Source: JBDTMC01 sp039934475 (lineage in GTDB: Bacteria > Acidobacteriota > Terriglobia > Bryobacterales > Bryobacteraceae). From it: a stretch of 7,752 bases of DNA. Numbering within the stretch: position 1 is the first letter of the stretch; the number at the start of each line of letters is the position of its first letter. The stretch is taken from contig JBDTMC010000375.1 in assembly GCA_039934475.1 (NCBI GenBank), positions 1-7,752 of the forward strand, in the 5' to 3' direction. Both the position numbers and the translations under genes were made by a program. Shown piece after piece: positions 1 through 5,713 of this stretch. Below the pieces are notes generated by a model. That model searched no databases. It was given only the letters and a program-made list of their open reading frames with translations, and was not told where the DNA came from.

Positions 1-1
1 C

Positions 2-1633
2 TATAACCACGCTGAAAAGATCGTTGCCAAGGCCCTCACCAACGACAAGGGTCTGTTTGGGTTCGATAGCCTTCCCCCTGACAACTACAGCATCCGCGTC
101 TCGCTCGCCAGTTTCGTGCCCGCAGTCAAGCGCGGCATCCTTGTACAGCCCGGCATGCGAAGCTTCCTGTCGGTCAATTTGGCGGGGCTCTTTAGTTCTG
201 TCGAACTGGTCTATGCCCTCCCCGGCCAAGGCGCGCTGTTGAGCGACGAGTGGAAGTGGGTGCTTCGCTCCTCGGTCGCCACCCGCTCCATCATGCACAT
301 TGGTGATTCATCCAGGGTGAAAGTAGCCTCAGAGAAACCGGCGAAGCTCTTCTCCGGTACCAAGGCGATGGTGAAAGTGTCGGCCGGCGATCAGGGCCTC
401 TCCTCCGCCCTTGGTCAGGAGACCGATCTCGGCACTGCTTTCGCTCTGGCGACATCCACGTACGGCAATAACCGTGTGCAATTCACCGGCAATGTCGGCT
501 ATGGTTCGGCCTCTGGTATTCCATCGGCTGGTTTTAGCACGCGGTTTAGCCCCATGGAACCCAATTCATTCGCGCCGGAAGTCCAGGTCACAATGCGCCA
601 GGTGTTCCTGCCGACTCGGATCGGCGCTTCGCTCATCGGCAATCGCCAGGATGCTCCCGCCTTGCGGTCAATTTCTCTCGTCTCTCATGACCAGATCCAG
701 ATCTCCGACAACCTCTTGTTGGAGTATGGCGGTGGACTTGAGTCGGTCTCCTATCTGGAGCGCCTTAACTATCTCAGCCCCTTCGCGCGCGCCACCTACG
801 ATCTGGGCCCTGGTGGTCGCCTTCAGTTCGGCTACAACTCCGGAGCCCCGCCTCTCCCTCTCATGACCGACAGTGCTGTCACCGATTCCACTCTCCAGGA
901 AGGCATCTCCTCCCTCGCTCTTTTCCCGCGCATCTCTTTGCGGGATGGTAGAGCCGCCGTACAGCGCACGACCAATTTTGAGATGGGCTACCGGAAGGTA
1001 ACGGGCAAGCGCGTGTATAGCCTCGGCGCTTACCAGGAGACCATGAGCAACGCCGCTCTTTCCGTCGCCGGGGGTAACGGCCTCTTCTCCAACTCCGATC
1101 TGCTTCCCGATATCAGTTCCCACAGTTCGATCTTTAACGTCGGCACGTTCCACAGCCGCGGCTTCACTGGCAGCGTCACGCAGCAGTTAGGCTCAGCTTG
1201 GACGGCTACCCTTGCCTACGGCAATGGCGGTGTCCTGCGCACGGAAGCTCGGCGCCTGGTCAGCGACGATCCAGAAGAACTCCGGAACATGGTCCGCTCG
1301 GCGCAACAGCAATGGGCATCCGTCAAACTGGGCGGCTCCATTCGCGAAACAGGCACCCGGCTTCGGGCCAGCTACATGTGGACCGACTATCGTTCTCTGA
1401 CGCCGGCTCACATGTACATCACCCAGAGCCTCTACCCAGAGGCTGGCTTGAATATCGGGATTCGGCAGCCGATTCCCTATCCCGGAGGCTTCCTTGGCCG
1501 CCTCGAAGCTTCGGCGGAGCTCCGCAACCTGCTCGCTCAGGGCTATCTCCCCATCGACACAGCCGACGGCGGCCGTCTCGTCCTCATTCACTCCCCTCGC
1601 GCCGTGCGTGGCGGCCTCAGCTTCATTTTCTAG
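2..1633 (+). CDS. Outer-membrane beta-barrel-like protein with N-terminal carboxypeptidase-regulatory-like domain (5' end missing)
   Basis: The frame is open from the first bases of the window to a TAG at 1631-1633, giving 543 residues, so the true start lies upstream. A GTG at 116 is in frame, but coding clearly continues before it: the residues there (TNDKGLFGFDSLPPDNYSIRV) are the second half of a carboxypeptidase regulatory-like (CarboxypepD_reg / CNA-B-like) beta-sandwich. A short linker containing DEWKWVLR follows. The remaining 400 or so residues are rich in alternating polar/aromatic strands and Gly/Ser/Asn turns. The protein ends GGLSFIF, with a C-terminal Phe as in outer-membrane beta-barrels recognised by BamA. 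By family knowledge such proteins sit in the outer membrane of Acidobacteriota. No TonB box or plug domain is visible in this part, so a TonB-dependent receptor is possible but unproven. The substrate is unknown. It is separated from the CHAT operon by 841 bp and probably transcribed independently. Confidence 0.75.
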   Translation, partial: YNHAEKIVAKALTNDKGLFGFDSLPPDNYSIRVSLASFVPAVKRGILVQPGMRSFLSVNLAGLFSSVELVYALPGQGALLSDEWKWVLRSSVATRSIMHIGDSSRVKVASEKPAKLFSGTKAMVKVSAGDQGLSSALGQETDLGTAFALATSTYGNNRVQFTGNVGYGSASGIPSAGFSTRFSPMEPNSFAPEVQVTMRQVFLPTRIGASLIGNRQDAPALRSISLVSHDQIQISDNLLLEYGGGLESVSYLERLNYLSPFARATYDLGPGGRLQFGYNSGAPPLPLMTDSAVTDSTLQEGISSLALFPRISLRDGRAAVQRTTNFEMGYRKVTGKRVYSLGAYQETMSNAALSVAGGNGLFSNSDLLPDISSHSSIFNVGTFHSRGFTGSVTQQLGSAWTATLAYGNGGVLRTEARRLVSDDPEELRNMVRSAQQQWASVKLGGSIRETGTRLRASYMWTDYRSLTPAHMYITQSLYPEAGLNIGIRQPIPYPGGFLGRLEASAELRNLLAQGYLPIDTADGGRLVLIHSPRAVRGGLSFIF

Positions 1634-1663
1634 TCCCCCCCCGTCGCCGGTCACAACGAAACC

Positions 1664-1707
1664 CGGGTAATTTCATGATTGGTGTCACGCGGTTACCTAA
1701 TCACCCG
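1664..1707 (+). terminator. Imperfect stem-loop downstream of the outer-membrane protein gene
   Basis: TGATT-GGT (1676-1683) pairs with ACC-AATCA (1695-1703, one bulged T at 1698) around an 11-nt loop. CGGG (1664-1667) and CCCG (1704-1707) can pair outside it. It begins about 30 nt after the stop codon at 1633, where a terminator would be expected. No T-tract follows (the next bases are TTCGGATTGC), so this is at best a non-canonical terminator or a 3'-end stabilising stem. Confidence 0.3.
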
Positions 1708-1743
1708 TTCGGATTGCTATCCTCTCAAATCTACAATCGGTGC

Positions 1744-1944
1744 ATGAAACTACGAAAGACTCGAAATCCCGAGCCAGCGAAAAAAACACAAGGCCGGGTG
1801 AAACTAATCGCCGCGCCGGCGGATCAGCGGGCTTCTTTGCCGCAGCCTCCGCAACTTCCCACACGCCGAGTGCCCGTCGAGGTAAATATTCTCAACGACG
1901 AGGGCAATCGCGACGGCACTGGCCTCAGGGGCGTCTCCCACTAA
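1744..1944 (+). CDS. Possible small protein, 66 aa, unknown function
   Basis: ATG at 1744 opens a 66-codon frame ending in TAA at 1942-1944, lying wholly in the gap between two real genes. The N-terminal third is strongly basic (MKLRKTRNPEPAKKTQGRVK), the middle is Pro/Gln rich, and the C-terminal part reads VPVEVNILNDEGNRDGTG, which looks more protein-like than random. There is no signal peptide, membrane helix or recognised domain. Against it: no clear Shine-Dalgarno sequence precedes the ATG, the first 20 codons use many A-ending codons unlike the neighbours, and the same frame happens to stay open upstream across the neighbouring gene, so openness alone is weak evidence. It could be a small gene, a leader peptide of the downstream operon, or chance. 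The function is not recognised. Confidence 0.3.
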   Translation: MKLRKTRNPEPAKKTQGRVKLIAAPADQRASLPQPPQLPTRRVPVEVNILNDEGNRDGTGLRGVSH

Positions 1945-1962
1945 CTCGCACCGCCGTGATTT

Positions 1963-2031
1963 ATCGCCGGGCCGCAATGTCGCATAAGTTGACACAAACG
2001 GTAACTTAGCGAAACCCGGCCGCCCGGCGAT
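1963..2031. repeat. Long nested inverted repeat (10-bp outer arm, 9-bp inner arm)
   Basis: ATCGCCGGGC (1963-1972) is perfectly complementary to GCCCGGCGAT (2022-2031). Inside it, CGC-TAAGTT (1981-1990, one bulged A at 1984) pairs with AACTTAGCG (2003-2011) around a 12-nt loop. The resulting 69-nt stem is stronger than expected by chance in a short non-coding stretch. No T-tract follows on either strand, so it is not a classical intrinsic terminator. The strand of any transcript is unknown. It may be part of a structured RNA, a processing site, or the remnant of a small palindromic repeat element. Confidence 0.5.
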
Positions 2032-2130
2032 GCAATGGAGAACCCCCGCAAACATCGTTCCCCATCAATTCAAAAATATAATCTGCATTAAATCAATTAC
2101 TTGCGGATTTCTGTCGACGGAATCGCCATC

Positions 2131-2172
2131 GCCTAATGTAATTTGTAGGCATCGCCGGGGTGAGTTCCCGGC
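2131..2172 (+). other. Tandem hairpins, candidate structured RNA core
   Basis: Two hairpins stand three bases apart: GCCTA/TAGGC (2131-2135 with 2146-2150, 10-nt loop) and GCCGGG/CCCGGC (2154-2159 with 2167-2172, 7-nt loop GTGAGTT). GGCAT (2148-2152) can alternatively pair with ATGCC (2193-2197), which would close a multi-branched structure and compete with the first hairpin. Two mutually exclusive pairings of this kind are typical of leader RNAs, but could arise by chance. An AT-rich stretch (about 2065-2105) lies just upstream and would suit a promoter. I could not match the sequence to any riboswitch class I know. Confidence 0.35.
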
Positions 2173-2258
2173 TACCTTCTCGGAGAGCGAAAATGCCGGA
2201 AGAACCGATTATCATCATCATTCCGCCGTTCCATCGCCCTGTGATTTTGTAACAAGTC

Positions 2259-2306
2259 GTAACCTGATCTCCAGTCGCTACCTAGTACTCTAGAGCGGCT
2301 GGTTAC
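2259..2306 (+). repeat. Multi-segment inverted repeat
   Basis: GTAACC (2259-2264) pairs with GGTTAC (2301-2306). AGTCGC (2273-2278) pairs with GCGGCT (2295-2300, one G-T wobble). CTAG (2282-2285) pairs with CTAG (2290-2293) around TACT. The three segments are co-linear, so the whole can fold as one interrupted stem with an 8-nt bulge on the 5' side. It is a possible RNA fold within the leader of the downstream CHAT operon. Confidence 0.35.
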
Positions 2307-2314
2307 AGATGATT

Positions 2315-2344
2315 CGAGCGCGCACAGGCGCTCGTAAATATTTA
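2315..2344 (+). repeat. Perfect 7-bp hairpin followed by a 10-bp AT palindrome
   Basis: CGAGCGC (2315-2321) and GCGCTCG (2328-2334) flank the 6-nt loop GCACAG. The palindrome TAAATATTTA (2335-2344) follows directly. A GC-rich stem running into an AT-rich tail resembles an intrinsic terminator, but the tail is mixed A/T, not a T-run. Alternatives are a leader hairpin or a DNA-binding site. A CCCC-TT-GGGG element sits just beyond, at 2347-2356. Confidence 0.35.
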
Positions 2345-2387
2345 AGCCCCTTGGGGTTGCCAATCCACGGCCCTACCCGGTATTATT

Positions 2388-2421
2388 CCTTAGGGATACG
2401 CTTGTATGTGTATCCCTAAGG
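2388..2421 (+). promoter_or_regulatory. Perfect 12-bp inverted repeat upstream of the CHAT operon (operator or attenuator candidate)
   Basis: CCTTAGGGATAC (2388-2399) and GTATCCCTAAGG (2410-2421) are exact reverse complements around a 10-nt spacer, and a G-T and a C-G pair can extend the stem inward. The element ends 53 bp before the ATG of the CHAT peptidase gene. Its right arm overlaps the place where a -35 box would fall for the TACAAT hexamer at 2432-2437, so a dimeric DNA-binding protein there could control the operon. As RNA it would be a stable leader hairpin. No T-run follows. Confidence 0.5.
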
Positions 2422-2431
2422 ATTGCCGCCC

Positions 2432-2437
2432 TACAAT
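2432..2437 (+). promoter_or_regulatory. Possible -10 hexamer (TACAAT) of the CHAT operon
   Basis: TACAAT differs from the sigma-70 consensus TATAAT by one base and lies 37 bp before the ATG at 2475. No TTGACA-like -35 sits 16-18 bp upstream; the 12-bp inverted repeat occupies that place. An activator-dependent promoter would fit, as would coincidence. I did not find a convincing ECF-type GGAAC/CGTC pair in this gap. Confidence 0.25.
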
Positions 2438-2474
2438 CTCCCTCTTAGCGGTAAATAAATAAAGCTGAACTAAT

Positions 2475-4961
2475 ATGGACCGCGCCGGCAAATTTTCTTT
2501 GCTAGCACTGATTGGTGTTTCTCTGGTTGCTTCTGCTGAAACGCCCCGGGCCGGAACCCTGGACAGCACCCCTCGGCTAGCCGAGCTTGACTCCCTCCAA
2601 GACCGCTCTTACAGCCTATTGAAGGAGGGGCGCACCACGGAAGCCCTGGCCGCCTTCCAACTCGGTTCCCGGCTTGCGAAGTCCGCCGGCAATGCTTGTT
2701 TGGCGACTTGGTTTCTGAATAATCAGGCGGGAACCTCGTTCGGCCTATATCGCTATCGCGATGCCCTTGCCACGTATCTTGAAGAGAAGCCTTGGGCTGA
2801 GCGTTGCGGTGATCGATCTCGACTGGGAATTCTTCTCGCCAATATCGCATCCCTATATACCGCCACGGGAACTGGCGATCTTAACGCAGCCGCTCATATG
2901 GTCCGGCAGGCAATGCCGTTGCTCGCCGATCCCGCCAACGCTCCTCACCGTGTCAGTCTCCTCATCACCGGCGCTCGCATTGATGCGATGCTGGGAAACG
3001 AAGCCAATTCCATCTCCGGCTTCCATGCGGCCATCGAAGAGGCCGCGCGCTACGCTAACCCCGCCGACAAGCAGCCATGGGCCGCCGCGCAACGCCGCCA
3101 AGTCACTGCATGGAAAGAACTCGGAGAAGAACTCCTGCGATCCGGGCGCTACCAACAGGCGGAGTATGCCCTCGACAATGCCTACCGGCTCCAGGTCATG
3201 AACTCCATACCGCCCAGCGCCGTCACCTACCGTCTCCTCGCCGAACTGCGTCGCATCCAGGGCGATCTGCCCTCCGCGGAACGCCTCATCGAACGCGCCC
3301 TCCAGCAGGCCGTCGCCCTGGGACCCCGTGTCCCCCTTTGGCGCCTGTACTACGAACGGGGCCGCATTCGCCTCGCGCAGGGCAGAGCGCCGGCTGCTCT
3401 CAAGGATTTCGAAACTTCCATCGGCTTCATTCGCCGCTACCGCCTGGAGTTCCTGCCAGGCGATGCGTTTCGCATTTCCAATGAAAACTACCTACAGGAT
3501 GTCTTCTCGGCCTACGTGCGCACGTGTAACCAACTGTATTTTGAGAGGAACGTTTCCGGTTGTGCACTTACCTCCTTCGAAATAGCAGAGGAGAACCGCG
3601 CGGTGAGTCTCAGAAGCGTCTTCAACTCGCCCGGCGGCTGGCGTCAAATGCTGAACGACCGGTACCTGGATCAATTGAATGAGTTGGAGAACGCCGAGAA
3701 CGTTTATCGTCGCCGTCCCGACGCCGCCCTCCGCGCCCGTGTCGACGAATTGCACAGTAGTATTACCGAGGAAGAGCTGAAAGCGGGGCTGCGTTCCAAC
3801 TGGCTTGAAGCCGCCGGCGGTCGCGGCATTCTGGCTGCCTGTCGCGCCAAATTGCGTCACGATGAGGTCGTCTTTAGCTTCTTCCTGAGCGAACAAGAGT
3901 CCTATCGATGGACCGTCACGGCCGGGGGCCTTTCTCTCCACCGTCTGCCTCCGATCGGCGAGCTCCAATCCTTGGCGCAACAGTTTACCGATCAGGTACG
4001 ATCGTCGTCTCCGTCCGCCCAGGATACCGGTCGCGTTCTGTACAACAAGCTATTCGGTAACGCTCCCGCCGCCGCTGTCGCCAAACGGCGTTGGATTCTT
4101 GTTCTCGATCGCGATCTATTCCAGCTGCCCTACGCCGCGCTTGTCGTCAACCGCGGGAGTGGCCGGCCCGTTTATCTCATCGAACGCCATTCTCTCCAGC
4201 AAATACCCGCCGCGTCCGTTCTCGCCACCCGTCCGTCCGCCCCCGTCAAAGGCCGCTTCCTGGCTCTTGGAGATCCCGTCTATAACCGGGCCGACCATCG
4301 CTTTAGTGGCGCCGCGGATACCACTCGCCGCTGGCCGCCCTCCTTCTTCACCGCATCCGCCTCCGATCTGCCCGCGGAGCTGCCACGCCTGCCGGGGAGC
4401 GGCAAAGAAATCGAGACTTGTGCCCGGATTTGGAGTGATCGCACACCGTTCATCCTTTCCGGCATGGCCGCTAACACGGAGAGCCTCGCTCTTGCCTTGC
4501 GGCAACCAACCTCCATTCTCCACGTTGCTGCCCATTTTCTGCCCTCCAATCCGTTCAAGACGGAAACCCGAATCGCGCTTAGTCTGGATACTTCGGGCCG
4601 GGCTCAGTCGCTTGGAGAGCGCGACATCTACTCGCGTTCCATCAATGTCGGCACCGTTGTCCTCAGCGGCTGCGGTTCCGGAAGCGGAACGGCGCTGCCG
4701 TCATCCGGTCTCCTCGGTATGACCCGCGCCTGGCTCGCATCTGGCGCCCATTCCGTCGCTGCTAGCCTCTGGTCGACTGCCGACGACACAGGCGACATTT
4801 TCAGTGTATTTTACCGTGAACTCCGAAACCTGCAATCCCAAGGTGTCCCACACCCGGAGCCACTGGCTTTACAGCGGGCCCAACTGGCTCTGCTTAGTTC
4901 GCAAACCTGGCGTGCCCGTCCGGTTCATTGGGCCGCTTATTTCTTGGTCACAAAGGACTGA
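2475..4961 (+). CDS. Secreted TPR-CHAT cysteine peptidase
   Basis: This 828-residue protein has a signal peptide (Lys/Arg at 3-6, hydrophobic core about 8-20, Ala-x-Ala cleavage site ASA at 19-21, no lipobox Cys). The signal peptide supports the ATG at 2475 although no strong Shine-Dalgarno is visible. Residues about 40-325 are helical TPR-like repeats, for example around 215-240 (LGEELLRSGRYQQAEYALD), 252-282 and 289-320. A helical linker follows (about 335-460). The C-terminal CHAT domain (about 515-828) shows the family landmarks: LPYAALVV at 551, LALGDPVYN at 596, LHVAAH with the expected catalytic His687, VVLSGCGSG with the expected catalytic Cys733, GLLGMTRAWLASGA at 745, and a terminal HWAAYFLV. 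CHAT is a caspase/separase-like (clan CD) peptidase fold; TPRs usually bind a partner or substrate. The dyad is intact, so activity is expected. The sigma factor gene begins 2 nt after its stop, so the two are translationally coupled. Location in the periplasm, and the anti-sigma as substrate, are inferences. Confidence 0.88.
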   Translation: MDRAGKFSLLALIGVSLVASAETPRAGTLDSTPRLAELDSLQDRSYSLLKEGRTTEALAAFQLGSRLAKSAGNACLATWFLNNQAGTSFGLYRYRDALATYLEEKPWAERCGDRSRLGILLANIASLYTATGTGDLNAAAHMVRQAMPLLADPANAPHRVSLLITGARIDAMLGNEANSISGFHAAIEEAARYANPADKQPWAAAQRRQVTAWKELGEELLRSGRYQQAEYALDNAYRLQVMNSIPPSAVTYRLLAELRRIQGDLPSAERLIERALQQAVALGPRVPLWRLYYERGRIRLAQGRAPAALKDFETSIGFIRRYRLEFLPGDAFRISNENYLQDVFSAYVRTCNQLYFERNVSGCALTSFEIAEENRAVSLRSVFNSPGGWRQMLNDRYLDQLNELENAENVYRRRPDAALRARVDELHSSITEEELKAGLRSNWLEAAGGRGILAACRAKLRHDEVVFSFFLSEQESYRWTVTAGGLSLHRLPPIGELQSLAQQFTDQVRSSSPSAQDTGRVLYNKLFGNAPAAAVAKRRWILVLDRDLFQLPYAALVVNRGSGRPVYLIERHSLQQIPAASVLATRPSAPVKGRFLALGDPVYNRADHRFSGAADTTRRWPPSFFTASASDLPAELPRLPGSGKEIETCARIWSDRTPFILSGMAANTESLALALRQPTSILHVAAHFLPSNPFKTETRIALSLDTSGRAQSLGERDIYSRSINVGTVVLSGCGSGSGTALPSSGLLGMTRAWLASGAHSVAASLWSTADDTGDIFSVFYRELRNLQSQGVPHPEPLALQRAQLALLSSQTWRARPVHWAAYFLVTKD

Positions 4962-4963
4962 GG
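4952..4963 (+). promoter_or_regulatory. Ribosome binding site deciding the sigma factor start
   Basis: AAAGGA (4952-4957), six bases before the ATG at 4964, is a good Shine-Dalgarno match inside the last codons of the CHAT gene. GAGG (4960-4963) abuts the ATG. This favours ATG 4964 over an in-frame GTG at 4928, which lies inside the upstream gene, and over ATG 4976, which would have poorer spacing. Confidence 0.55.
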
Positions 4964-5707
4964 ATGATCCCTGTAATGCAAGACTACCAGCAAGATGCCG
5001 TCCAGGCAGTGCCCCTGCCTCAAGACCTCGATGCGAATCCACTGCAGACCGTTGAGGAGATCGCCGAAGCCAGCGATCCGCCGGTCCCATCAGCCCACTC
5101 TCCACATGTCGATTGGCCGTACCTCGTTGCTAGGATACGGGATGGAAACGATTCCGGCATGGAAGAACTCTACCGTCTCTTCTCCAGGGGAATTCGGTTC
5201 TACCTCTGCCGGCGTCTTGGTCCTCAAGAACTGGATGACAAAGTGCACGATACGTTCCTCATTGTGGTCCAGGCCATCCAACGCGGCGATCTGCGCGAGC
5301 CGGAACGGCTGATGGGCTTCGTACGGACCGTCGTCCGCCGCCAGGTAGCCGCCCACATCGATCAGGCGGTGCAGAACCGCCGCGAGCAGACCGACATTGA
5401 GTTCGGCGCGCGCGTCGCCGACATTCGCCGCAATCCCGAAGAAACCGCCATTCGCAAGGAACGCGCCGAGCTCATGGCCAAGATCCTCGGCAGCATTTCT
5501 ACCCGCGACCGAGAAATTCTTACGCGCTTTTACCTCCGGGAACAGTCCCAGGAACAGATCTGTGAGGAAATGGCACTTACGGAAACCCAGTTCCGCCTTC
5601 TCAAGTCCCGCGCCAAGGCCCGTTTCGGCAACGCTGGCAAACGGCAGCTAACCGTCAGCGGCATTGGTACTATTTTTCGGAGAAAACTTTCCGGTCACGG
5701 GCACTAG
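4964..5707 (+). CDS. ECF-type RNA polymerase sigma factor (sigma-70 family)
   Basis: With the ATG at 4964 the protein has 247 residues. Sigma region 2 covers about 64-134: GMEELYRLFSRGIRFYL, then QELDDKVHDTFLIVVQAI, matching the core-binding helix with its D-x-x-H-D-T/V-F pattern, then LMGFVRTVVRRQVAAHID, the -10 recognition part. Region 4 covers about 168-224: LMAKILGSISTRDREILTRF, then the helix-turn-helix EQSQEQICEEMALTETQFRLL with SRAKARF, for -35 binding. Regions 1.2 and 3 are absent, which makes it an ECF sigma. An extra acidic/proline-rich N-terminal segment of about 55 residues precedes region 2 and is unusual for ECF factors. The gene sits between a CHAT peptidase (2-nt gap) and its probable anti-sigma (6-nt gap). 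It is presumably held inactive by the anti-sigma; autoregulation is plausible but no promoter motif was found. Confidence 0.88.
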   Translation: MIPVMQDYQQDAVQAVPLPQDLDANPLQTVEEIAEASDPPVPSAHSPHVDWPYLVARIRDGNDSGMEELYRLFSRGIRFYLCRRLGPQELDDKVHDTFLIVVQAIQRGDLREPERLMGFVRTVVRRQVAAHIDQAVQNRREQTDIEFGARVADIRRNPEETAIRKERAELMAKILGSISTRDREILTRFYLREQSQEQICEEMALTETQFRLLKSRAKARFGNAGKRQLTVSGIGTIFRRKLSGHGH

Positions 5708-5713
5708 TCAGTC

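Noticed and set aside
1193..1654. 153-codon minus-strand frame, and similar long antisense frames under the CHAT and sigma genes
   Set aside because: They lie opposite well-supported genes; long antisense frames are common in GC-rich coding DNA and none shows a recognisable domain.
1989..1994. Perfect TTGACA -35 hexamer
   Set aside because: No acceptable -10 lies 16-18 bp downstream, and the site is inside the arm and loop of the nested inverted repeat.
1804..2055. 83-codon minus-strand frame in the gap before the CHAT gene
   Set aside because: No Shine-Dalgarno or family resemblance, and it runs through the nested inverted repeat.
2131..2197. Cyclic-di-GMP or cobalamin riboswitch
   Set aside because: The paired GCCGGG/CCCGGC hairpin looked suggestive, but the conserved core sequences of these classes are not present.
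2207..2221. ATC trinucleotide repeat
   Set aside because: Only about four units; too short to carry meaning.
2248..2264. Stretch AACAAGTCGTAACC resembling the 3' end of 16S rRNA
   Set aside because: Only about 10 consecutive bases agree (AAGTCGTAAC) and the sequence diverges at once on both sides; no rRNA continues around it.
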